DNA of 14,017 nt. It comes from Bacteroidales bacterium (GTDB lineage: Bacteria; Bacteroidota; Bacteroidia; Bacteroidales; UBA12077). Within the stretch, counting starts at the first letter, position 1. Each line of letters starts with the position of its first letter. The position numbers and the translations under genes were made by a program. Below are positions 6,914-12,911 of the stretch, in pieces. The DNA lies in assembly GCA_030643125.1 (NCBI GenBank), contig DAOWML010000021.1, positions 1-14,017 on the forward strand. The letters run 5' to 3'. The notes below the pieces were generated by a model, which ran no database searches, had not been told where the DNA came from, and saw nothing but the letters and a program-made list of their open reading frames with translations.

Positions 6914-7654
6914 ATGGAAAGCTGGCAAAAAATAATTAAACTCAATTCGGTAAATTCAACCAATAATTATTTTTCCGATCTTTTAAAAAAATCAAAATAC
7001 CCCGAAGGATCAATAATTTCTACTTTATTTCAAAGTTCGGGAAAAGGACTCGAAAATAATACATGGGAAAGTGAAAAAGGAAAAAACCTTTTATTTAGTC
7101 TTGTATTATATCCTGATTTTTTACCAGTTGACAAAAACTTTCTTTTATCAAAAGTAGTATCATTAGGTATTGTTAATTATATGCGGGCAAAAACAAATTA
7201 CATTAAAATTAAATGGCCAAACGATATATATTACCAAAATAAAAAACTTGCCGGAATCTTAATTGAGAATATTATTAAAGGATCGAATATAAATCAAAGC
7301 ATTATTGGCATTGGGTTAAATCTTAACCAGACACTCTTTTTAAGTGATGCTCCTAATCCTGTTTCGTTAAATCAAATTACTAAAAAGACTTATTCTATTG
7401 ATCAGGAAATTGTTAAAATAAGGAGTAATATTCGTTTCTTTTATGATAAACTTAAAGCCGGAAAATTTGAAGAAATTAATAAGGAATATATAAAATGCCT
7501 TTACAGGTATAATGAATTTCATAACTACTCAAGTAACAATAAAATATTTAAAGCCAAAATAACCAGAATTAATGAATTTGGGCATCTGCAAATTTTAACT
7601 GAAAACCAGGAGAAAAAGGAGTTTGATTTTAAAGAGATTGAATTTATAATTTAG
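6914..7654 (+). CDS. birA: biotin--[acetyl-CoA-carboxylase] ligase, monofunctional (no DNA-binding domain)
   Basis: This enzyme activates biotin with ATP and transfers it to a lysine on biotin carboxyl carrier proteins. The 246-residue product begins directly with the catalytic domain (SVNSTNNYFSDL at 12-23), so it lacks the N-terminal winged helix of E. coli BirA and should not act as a repressor. Visible motifs are QSSGKGLENNTW (40-51, the adenylate-binding loop), GKNLLFSL (56-63), KWPND (100-104), KLAGILIE (111-118, with the conserved Lys) and IGIGLNLN (131-138), then a short C-terminal SH3-like domain. The loop is degenerate: positions matching E. coli R118, R119 and G120 are Leu46, Glu47 and Asn48. 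It is divergent from rsfS, with 259 bases between, and its stop is 4 bases from the stop of the convergent SRPBCC gene. Confidence 0.92.
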   Translation: MESWQKIIKLNSVNSTNNYFSDLLKKSKYPEGSIISTLFQSSGKGLENNTWESEKGKNLLFSLVLYPDFLPVDKNFLLSKVVSLGIVNYMRAKTNYIKIKWPNDIYYQNKKLAGILIENIIKGSNINQSIIGIGLNLNQTLFLSDAPNPVSLNQITKKTYSIDQEIVKIRSNIRFFYDKLKAGKFEEINKEYIKCLYRYNEFHNYSSNNKIFKAKITRINEFGHLQILTENQEKKEFDFKEIEFII

Positions 7655-7677
7655 AAGATTACTCATCTTTAATCTTC
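7654..7677. terminator. bidirectional hairpin overlapping both stop codons of a convergent pair
   Basis: GAAGATTA (7654-7661) and TAATCTTC (7670-7677) are a perfect 8-base inverted repeat around an 8-base loop. The left arm contains the last base of the plus-strand birA TAG and the TAA stop of the minus-strand SRPBCC gene; the right arm and loop encode that gene's last residues. There is no T-run on either side, so it is not a classical intrinsic terminator, but the position fits a shared 3'-end structure. Confidence 0.45.
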
Positions 7678-8087
7678 TCATTAAAAAAAGCCACAACTTG
7701 ATCAAGCATTGCATCAATTCCCTTTTGAAGGTGTTTGCCAACCATCATTTTCATCATAGGATTTAAATTAGCATCTAAGGTTAATTTGATTGCTGTTGTA
7801 TTTTCGGAATTTTCAATTGGTTTTAATTGTATCCAAAAGAAAAAACTAAAAGGTGATTTTCCATCACTTGTAATCTTAATAAGTTTGTTAGGTTCTTTTT
7901 GAATAATCTTTAATCCGGTCTGTCCAACTCCTTCAATATTAAATTTGCACGTATCTTCAGTCGCTTCAAAATCTTTTACTTTATCAGAAGGTATCACTGA
8001 TTTTAAGTTATTGAAATCTGTAAGGAAATTATAAATCAGTTCATCCGATTTATTAATCTTACCAATCTTGCTAGTATATTTACCCAT
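7659..8087 (-). CDS. SRPBCC-fold (START/polyketide cyclase-like) protein
   Basis: The 142-residue cytosolic protein resembles the SRPBCC ligand-binding fold. It has an N-terminal strand (YTSKIGKINKSDELIYNFLTDFNNLKSVIP, the characteristic strand followed by short helices), a central run of antiparallel strands (CKFNIEGVGQTGLKIIQKEPNKLIKITS, FFFWIQLKPIE, TAIKLTLDANLNP), and a long amphipathic C-terminal helix (KHLQKGIDAMLDQVVAFFNEKI). Such proteins bind hydrophobic ligands or help fold partners; no ligand can be inferred. It follows pyrE by 8 bases and is probably co-transcribed, an arrangement I recall from other Bacteroidota. Its last codons lie inside a perfect hairpin shared with birA. Confidence 0.78.
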   Translation of the reverse strand: MGKYTSKIGKINKSDELIYNFLTDFNNLKSVIPSDKVKDFEATEDTCKFNIEGVGQTGLKIIQKEPNKLIKITSDGKSPFSFFFWIQLKPIENSENTTAIKLTLDANLNPMMKMMVGKHLQKGIDAMLDQVVAFFNEKIKDE

Positions 8088-8095
8088 TATAATTT

Positions 8096-8743
8096 CTAGT
8101 TTCTAATTCGTTTATTCCCCCATTTTTCAGGATCGAGCCTCCAATTTTTAAGTGTTTCCACATCTGACTCTTTTACGTACTTTGATTCTAATGCAGTTTT
8201 TATTAAAACATCATAATTACTTAAAGTATACAAATTAAGCTTTGCCTCCTTAAAATTTTGCTCAGAAATCTTAAACCCATAATTGAAAATTGCAGCCATC
8301 CCTATAACCTCAACATTAGCATCTCTTAATACCTCAACAGCTTTTAAACTGCTTTTTCCTGTTGAAATTAAATCTTCAATAACAACAATTTTTTTGCCTG
8401 CCGGAATTTCACCTTCGATCATATTACCCAAACCATGTTCTTTGGGTTTTGGACGCACATATATAAAAGGCAAATTCATTGCTTCAGCTACTAAAACGCC
8501 AATTGCTATTGCACCTGTTGCAACACCCGCAATAACATCCGGTGTTCCATATTTTTCTTTAATTATTTTTATAAATCCGTCTCTGATTTCATCTCTGATT
8601 TCAGGATATGACAATGTTTTTCTGTTATCGCAATAAATAGGTGATTTCCAGCCCGAAGCCCAGGTAAAAGGATTTGCAGGTTGCAACTTTATTGCCTTAA
8701 TTTGTAATAGTGATTGAGCAATTTTTTTCTCTAAATTTTCCAT
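8096..8743 (-). CDS. pyrE: orotate phosphoribosyltransferase
   Basis: PyrE joins orotate to PRPP to give orotidine 5'-monophosphate, the fifth step of UMP synthesis. The 215-residue protein has an N-terminal orotate-binding hood (FTWASGWKSPIYCDNRKTLSYP, 26-47), the mobile catalytic loop RPKPKEHGLG (97-106, with Lys99, Lys101 and His103), and the PRPP-binding motif VIEDLISTGKSS (121-132). The ATG at 8743 gives the usual family N-terminus MENLEKKIAQSLLQIKAIKL. The start is separated from the divergent NUDIX start by only 7 bases, so its promoter must lie within the NUDIX coding sequence. An SRPBCC-like gene follows 8 bases downstream. Confidence 0.97.
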   Translation of the reverse strand: MENLEKKIAQSLLQIKAIKLQPANPFTWASGWKSPIYCDNRKTLSYPEIRDEIRDGFIKIIKEKYGTPDVIAGVATGAIAIGVLVAEAMNLPFIYVRPKPKEHGLGNMIEGEIPAGKKIVVIEDLISTGKSSLKAVEVLRDANVEVIGMAAIFNYGFKISEQNFKEAKLNLYTLSNYDVLIKTALESKYVKESDVETLKNWRLDPEKWGNKRIRN

Positions 8744-8747
8744 ACCA

Positions 8748-8755
8748 CAAATGTA
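8748..8755 (-). promoter_or_regulatory. candidate -7 element for pyrE, overlapping the NUDIX start codon
   Basis: On the minus strand this reads TACATTTG, a perfect TAnnTTTG match, ending 4 bases before the pyrE ATG. A TTCG lies 19 bases further upstream, a 3/4 match to the -33 TTTG at the expected spacing. Transcription would begin at or almost at the start codon (a near-leaderless message), and the element includes the first codons of the divergent NUDIX gene. The match may be fortuitous in AT-rich DNA. Confidence 0.35.
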
Positions 8756-9365
8756 TAAAGTTTTTTACAAGGATCGAACAGTTTTTTTTGTTGAAAAAGA
8801 TCGTAAGTGTATTGAGAATAACAAAACTCTGATTCATTACTTTAAGAATAAAAAGCAACTAAAAACAGCTTTGAATATTTTTTTAAATAATTCTGAATTA
8901 AACAGTTTATATATTGTTTATAAAGATATTGATCATGCTTTTAAGAAATTCACAAAACTTTATAAACTTATCGAAGCAGCCGGGGGAATGGTAAAAGGCG
9001 ATAATGATACCATTTTAGTGATTCATCGACGAGGTAAATGGGATTTACCAAAAGGTAAATTAGAAAAAAATGAACTGCCGGAAATCGGTGCATTAAGGGA
9101 AGTTGAAGAAGAATGTGGAATAGGAAATCTTGAAATATTAAAACTTCTTGAAATTACCTATCATACGTATATATTAAATGGGAAAAATATTCTGAAACGA
9201 ACATTTTGGTACAAAATGCTTCATAAGGGAAACCAGGAACCCAAACCACAAATAGAAGAAGATATTACGGAAGCTAAATGGATAAAAACTGATAATCTTG
9301 ATGAAATTACAAATAATACTTTCCCTTCAATTATTGAAGTTTTGAAAAAAGGTGAGGTGATATAG
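8751..9365 (+). CDS. NUDIX hydrolase with an N-terminal extension
   Basis: NUDIX enzymes hydrolyse nucleoside diphosphates linked to another group. The 204-residue protein carries an exact Nudix box (GX5EX7REUXEEXGU) at residues 102-124: Gly102, Glu108, Arg116-Glu117, Glu120-Glu121, Gly123-Ile124. It is preceded by the usual AAGGMVKG.....LVIHRRGKWDLPKGKLE run. The first 70 residues form a separate, charged N-terminal region (MYKVFYKDRTVFFVEKD) seen in Bacteroidota homologues as I remember them; its role is not known to me. The substrate cannot be predicted. The start is 7 bases from the pyrE start on the other strand, and the 3' end overlaps an inverted repeat shared with the convergent gene. 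Confidence 0.92.
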   Translation: MYKVFYKDRTVFFVEKDRKCIENNKTLIHYFKNKKQLKTALNIFLNNSELNSLYIVYKDIDHAFKKFTKLYKLIEAAGGMVKGDNDTILVIHRRGKWDLPKGKLEKNELPEIGALREVEEECGIGNLEILKLLEITYHTYILNGKNILKRTFWYKMLHKGNQEPKPQIEEDITEAKWIKTDNLDEITNNTFPSIIEVLKKGEVI

Positions 9366-9394
9366 TTTAATAGTTTTGAGTTTCAAATATCACC
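9356..9394. terminator. inverted repeat overlapping both 3' ends of a convergent pair
   Basis: GGTGATAT (9356-9363) and ATATCACC (9387-9394) form a perfect 8-base inverted repeat. It encloses a 23-base loop that contains an inner TTGA-GTT-TCAA hairpin (9376-9386). The outer arms include the last codons of the NUDIX gene (stop 9363-9365) and of the convergent thioredoxin-fold gene (stop 9383-9385). It probably acts as a shared transcript end or mRNA 3' structure; no T-run follows. Confidence 0.4.
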
Positions 9395-10789
9395 ATTCGC
9401 TCTCATTTTCTGAAATATTACAAACTCGGCATTTTGATCCGGCGAAGGAGCTGGTGAAATTGCAAGTTTACCTTCTTTATCAATAAAATAATATGTTGGG
9501 AAAGCTCTAATATCATAATCTTTAAACACATCAGGTTGATTACCATAGTACAAAAATTTGAATGGATATCCTTTCATCTTAACAAACCGCTTCATTTGAG
9601 AAAGACTTTCATCCATACAAATCACAATTATTTCAAAATGATCTTTATGATTTTCATAAAGTTTTTCGAGCATGGCAAACTCTTTAATACACGCATAACT
9701 AATACTTGTACAAAAACCTAAATAAATATACTTTCCTTTATAAGAATCTAAAGAAATCAAATTGCTGTCCAAATCGTGCAATTCAAAAACAGGTGGTTTA
9801 TATCCAACCATAAGTTTAGTAACCTTTTCACGAATATTTTTAGCAATTAATTTGTGCTCATTTATCTTAGTTTGAATTTCAAGCGAGTCAAGTACAGTTA
9901 ACATTGCCGATCGGGAAAACTTGTCGTTATAGAATTCATCGTGTAAACATTTTAAGATCACAAGTTCTTTTAATGTATCATTTGTTAATACCGAATCCAG
10001 ACCTAAAGTTCGCTTTAAGGATTTTATACTTTTTAATTTGCCGATATCATTATATATCTGTTTTCCTGTTTCAGTTCTTCCAAAATATAAAAAATACTCA
10101 TCGTAAACCTGATTAAATAAATCCATATATGCAGGATTTTGATAAAGCACCTCGTTGTTTAAATAGTATGTATTAGAAATACTCTTCATTTTTTCCTGAT
10201 AAGACAAATGACGGAATGAAGCATATTTATACTTTTTAAAATCATTAAAAAATTTGTTTGATACATCTGAAAAAAGAGAATCTACTTTTAGGACCGATTC
10301 GTCAACATTCAGTTTGTTTGACTTACTATAAATTAAATACGAATTATCTTCGGCCATTTTAGAGTAAACAGCATCGAAAAACGCAAGCTGGTAATTTAGT
10401 TCTGATTCTGAAGAGTTCTCAATTCCCAGATGGTATCGAACAGGTTCAAAATAAGGATTCAGCTCATCTGCCAATGTTTTTTCTTTCATTTCCGGGAACA
10501 AGAGATTATATTCTTTTCCCGGCTCAACAAATATAAAAGCTTCGTATGTTCCTAAATGGAGAAATACATATGTTGTCTCATCTGTTTCGAAAGAACATGA
10601 AAAATCTCCATTATCCTCAATAACACAAGTACAAAGCTCTTTTTCAGCATAAGTAATTCGATCATAGAAAGTTAAAAAAGTAAATGTTTTGCCAACATAT
10701 TCAGGCACATTAGCTTTTAAGACAACTTTTTCGGCAAAAAGTGCCAGGGGTAATACAAAGAGTATTATCAACAATTTACTTCTTAGCAT
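9383..10789 (-). CDS. exported TlpA-like thioredoxin-fold protein with a degenerate CxxC
   Basis: The 468-residue protein starts with a Sec signal peptide (LLIILFVLPLALFA, cleavage near residue 19), so it is periplasmic or envelope-located. Residues about 20-110 form a beta-rich domain with the pattern of DUF4369-like N-terminal domains (KANVPEYVGKTFTFLTFYDRITYAEKEL, then DNGDFSCSF). Residues about 115-325 are mostly helical. Residues about 330-460 are a thioredoxin/AhpC-TSA fold (GYKPPVFELHDLDSNLISLDSYKGKYIYLGF) with the cis-proline motif AFPTYYF (Pro431). The active-site position reads CTSISYAC: the resolving-side Cys367 is kept, but the first cysteine of CxxC is Ser364, with another Cys at 360. 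Canonical disulfide reductase activity is therefore doubtful. It lies 11 bases after coaD in the same direction. Confidence 0.82.
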   Translation of the reverse strand: MLRSKLLIILFVLPLALFAEKVVLKANVPEYVGKTFTFLTFYDRITYAEKELCTCVIEDNGDFSCSFETDETTYVFLHLGTYEAFIFVEPGKEYNLLFPEMKEKTLADELNPYFEPVRYHLGIENSSESELNYQLAFFDAVYSKMAEDNSYLIYSKSNKLNVDESVLKVDSLFSDVSNKFFNDFKKYKYASFRHLSYQEKMKSISNTYYLNNEVLYQNPAYMDLFNQVYDEYFLYFGRTETGKQIYNDIGKLKSIKSLKRTLGLDSVLTNDTLKELVILKCLHDEFYNDKFSRSAMLTVLDSLEIQTKINEHKLIAKNIREKVTKLMVGYKPPVFELHDLDSNLISLDSYKGKYIYLGFCTSISYACIKEFAMLEKLYENHKDHFEIIVICMDESLSQMKRFVKMKGYPFKFLYYGNQPDVFKDYDIRAFPTYYFIDKEGKLAISPAPSPDQNAEFVIFQKMRANGDI

Positions 10790-10800
10790 TTTTACAATGA

Positions 10801-11271
10801 TTATTTTATTTTCTCGATTTTCATTTTTGTCGGAATAAACTTGCTTGCATCACCACCATGACGGAGAATATCCCTGATAATTGAAGAATTTATCGGAGTA
10901 TGTTCCGGCATAGTTAAAAAGAATACCGTCTCAATACCCTCGTACATAGCTTTATTAACCTGAGCAATTGCCCTTTCATATTCAAAATCGGCAGCTGTTC
11001 TTAATCCGCGAAGTATATATTTTGCACCCAGACTTTTACAGATATCTATTGTAAGGCCTTCGAAATGAATTACTTCGATTTTCGAATTTTCCTCGAACAC
11101 CTGATTAATAAATATTTTCCTGTCATCAAGCGAAAACAGTGCATCCTTTTGGGGGTTATAACCAACAGCTATATATATTTTATCGAATAGTACCTGCGCC
11201 CTGTTTACAATAGATTCATGCCCTACCGTAAACGGATCAAATGTTCCGGGAAATACAGCTATTTTGTCCAT
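10801..11271 (-). CDS. coaD: pantetheine-phosphate adenylyltransferase
   Basis: CoaD transfers AMP from ATP to 4'-phosphopantetheine, the penultimate step of coenzyme A synthesis. The start is taken at the ATG at 11271, giving MDKIAVFPGTFDPFTVGH and 156 residues, the normal family length. An in-frame ATG at 11355 would add 28 residues not seen in the family and would overlap the upstream gene. Motifs are the nucleotidyltransferase TVGH (15-18, the TxGH signature), LRGLRTAADFEYE (87-99), and INSSIIR (127-133, the ISSTxxR-type signature). The gene follows the BtuF-like gene by 29 bases and precedes the thioredoxin-fold gene by 11 bases, so the three probably form one transcript. Confidence 0.96.
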   Translation of the reverse strand: MDKIAVFPGTFDPFTVGHESIVNRAQVLFDKIYIAVGYNPQKDALFSLDDRKIFINQVFEENSKIEVIHFEGLTIDICKSLGAKYILRGLRTAADFEYERAIAQVNKAMYEGIETVFFLTMPEHTPINSSIIRDILRHGGDASKFIPTKMKIEKIK

Positions 11272-11300
11272 AATTTTATTTTTAAATTGATGTAACAAAC

Positions 11301-12080
11301 TTAATACATTTGTTTGAAATATGCAGGAACTTTTATTAAATGCGATCCGTACCATGAGAATTTCTTTCCGTCTACCAATATCACTTTGGTAAAAGGAAAA
11401 TCTCTTTTAAACTCTACAACATGATCGTCTGTAAAAGAATATGGCTCTGTAGATAAAAGTATATATTCAGGTTTTTTATTTCTAATTTCTTTAACAGAAA
11501 TTATTGGATATCTTTCTTTCCTGTTTTCAAAAACATTTTTATAACCTGCCATATTTAACATGTCATTTATAAAAGTATCACTATTAATAGTCATTATCGG
11601 ATTATTCCAAATTAAGTACGCAACTTTTCTTTTCGAAGAAATAGTCTTTTTTAATTGTTTAAACTGATGTTCAATATTTTCTATTAACAAACTTGTATTT
11701 TTCTCCTTATTAGTCAAAATACCAATATCTCTGATAAGTTCAAGAGCATCGCTGAAAGTTTTAACATCGCTAACATAAACATTTAAATTATCCATTAAGG
11801 CTTCTATTTCCTCTTTTGTATTTTCTTCTTTCGATGCTATAATTAAATCAGGTTTTATCGAGTTTATTAAATCTGAATCAACATTTTTAGTATCTCCGAC
11901 TATTATTTTACTTTTTACTTTTTCTTTTGGATAAATACAAAACCTTGTAATTCCAACTATTTGATTATCTAACTCTAAATCAAAAAGCAGTTCTGTAATT
12001 GAAGGTACGAGAGATATTATTTTAGTCGGGCTTTGAGCTAGATTTACCCTTCGCCCCATTTGGTCGGTTACAGTAATCAT
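11301..12080 (-). CDS. helical backbone metal receptor / BtuF-like protein lacking a signal peptide
   Basis: The 259-residue protein has the two-lobe substrate-binding fold of the BtuF/FhuD group. N-lobe motifs are ITVTDQMGRRVNL, KIISLVPSITELLFDLELDNQIVGITRFCIYP (20-51, with Cys48) and KPDLIIASKEENTKE. A long connecting helix runs through about residues 120-155, and the C-lobe includes VAYLIWNNPIMTINSDTFINDMLNMAGYKNVF. BtuF proteins deliver cobalamin or metal chelates to ABC importers from the periplasm. No signal peptide is present, and an in-frame TAA two codons before the ATG rules out a longer start, so this copy is expected to be cytosolic. Its ligand is unknown to me. No ABC transporter gene is nearby; coaD follows after 29 bases. 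Confidence 0.85.
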   Translation of the reverse strand: MITVTDQMGRRVNLAQSPTKIISLVPSITELLFDLELDNQIVGITRFCIYPKEKVKSKIIVGDTKNVDSDLINSIKPDLIIASKEENTKEEIEALMDNLNVYVSDVKTFSDALELIRDIGILTNKEKNTSLLIENIEHQFKQLKKTISSKRKVAYLIWNNPIMTINSDTFINDMLNMAGYKNVFENRKERYPIISVKEIRNKKPEYILLSTEPYSFTDDHVVEFKRDFPFTKVILVDGKKFSWYGSHLIKVPAYFKQMY

Positions 12081-12119
12081 AAATTATTTAAATTAATTTA
12101 CGAGATGTATTAATACCGG

Positions 12120-12150
12120 CAAATTACCTGATAATTGGCATACTAACAAA
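12120..12150 (-). promoter_or_regulatory. candidate promoter of the BtuF-like/coaD/TlpA-like operon
   Basis: On the minus strand, TTTG (12150-12147) is followed after 20 bases by TAATTTG (12126-12120). This is the Bacteroidota -33/-7 pattern with one base fewer between TA and TTTG. The start codon lies 39 bases downstream. The same 163-base spacer carries a candidate promoter in the opposite direction at 12177-12207. Confidence 0.4.
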
Positions 12151-12176
12151 TTTATGCTTTAAGATTTAAAATAAAA

Positions 12177-12207
12177 TTTGATATTCAATTTATTTTTTGT
12201 ATCTTAT
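12177..12207 (+). promoter_or_regulatory. candidate promoter of the coiled-coil gene
   Basis: TTTG (12177-12180), exactly 19 bases, then TATCTTAT (12200-12207) resembles the Bacteroidota TTTG-N19-TAnnTTTG promoter, with two mismatches in the last three positions of the -7 box. The ATG at 12244 would give a leader of about 30 bases. Confidence 0.35.
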
Positions 12208-12243
12208 AACGCTAATTATCAACACAATAAATACTAACAAATC

Positions 12244-12792
12244 ATGAAAGAAAGAAATGAATATGAAATCCGGGCTGAAATAATTGTTAAACAGCTTAAA
12301 GCTAAAATTTATGAGCTTGAAGCAAAGGCCCTTGAAGCAAAGCTCAATGCAAAGAGCGGATTAGGTGAGTTTGATAAAAAAATAAAATCTCTTAAAAATC
12401 AACGAGAAAAACTGGATCAAAAATTTGATGAATTAAAAAATGCAAGCCAGGAAAAGTGGAATGTTTTTGTTTCAGAATTTGAAGAATTCATTGAAATAGT
12501 TAATGCCGACAAACAAAGTTTTTCTGAGCAAGCCGAAATCTGGATTGAAGATTTTTCAGTTAAGATTGATGAATTAGAGGATAAGGCAAAACATGCAAAT
12601 GAAGAAATTAAAGTTAAAATTAAAGAACAAGTTGAAAACATAAAAAAACACAAAGGAAAGCTTGAAGAAAAGTTGACAGAACTTAAAGAATCGCAAGATG
12701 ATAACTGGCAAAAATTAAAAGACGGTTTTGAGGAAAATCAACATAAAGTTAAAGATTCTATTAAAAAGGCTTTTGATTATTTTAAAAAATAG
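12244..12792 (+). CDS. coiled-coil protein with internal duplication (sll1863-like)
   Basis: The 182-residue, highly charged protein (very rich in Lys and Glu, no Cys, no signal peptide or membrane segment) is almost entirely predicted alpha-helix and coiled coil. Two related units are visible: about residues 21-86 (KIYELEAKA ... REKLDQKFDELKNASQEKWNVF ... FEEF) and about 107-169 (KIDELEDKA ... KGKLEEKLTELKESQDDNWQKL ... FEEN), with the single tryptophans Trp72 and Trp155 in matching places. The composition and the 'ELK...W..LK..F...' ending resemble the sll1863 stress-response family and related apolipoprotein-like helical proteins; this is from memory and tentative. It is a single-gene unit flanked by a candidate promoter and a strong palindrome. 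Confidence 0.75.
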   Translation: MKERNEYEIRAEIIVKQLKAKIYELEAKALEAKLNAKSGLGEFDKKIKSLKNQREKLDQKFDELKNASQEKWNVFVSEFEEFIEIVNADKQSFSEQAEIWIEDFSVKIDELEDKAKHANEEIKVKIKEQVENIKKHKGKLEEKLTELKESQDDNWQKLKDGFEENQHKVKDSIKKAFDYFKK

Positions 12793-12850
12793 ATATGGAC
12801 AAATAAAAAACAGTAGGTTCGCAACATGATAGCAAAAAGAAAGATCAGAA

Positions 12851-12886
12851 TTAAATAGGCTCACGATATATCGTGAGCCTACTTAA
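12851..12886. terminator. long perfect palindrome between convergent genes, probable bidirectional terminator
   Basis: TAGGCTCACGATA (12856-12868) is followed directly by its exact reverse complement (12869-12881), a 26-base perfect palindrome. After one mismatch, TTAA on each side extends it to 12851-12886. In RNA it gives a GC-rich stem (GGCTCACG) with a small AT loop. It lies 64 bases after the coiled-coil stop and 31 bases from the LiaF-like stop, where a shared transcript end is expected. No T-run follows. A protein-binding palindrome is the alternative. Confidence 0.6.
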
Positions 12887-12911
12887 TATATAAAGGTAAT
12901 ATATAAAACTC

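Noticed and set aside
8283..8636. Open reading frame of 117 codons on the plus strand
   Set aside because: Antisense to the PRPP-binding core of pyrE, so explained by conservation of that gene.
9536..10116. Short plus-strand open frames (9536-9721 and 9904-10116)
   Set aside because: Both are antisense to the TlpA-like gene, whose signal peptide and thioredoxin fold are clear; no motifs of their own.
11272..11355. 28-residue N-terminal extension of CoaD from an upstream in-frame ATG
   Set aside because: It would overlap the 3' end of the BtuF-like gene and adds residues absent from the family. The ATG at 11271 gives the canonical MDKIAVFPGTFDP start.
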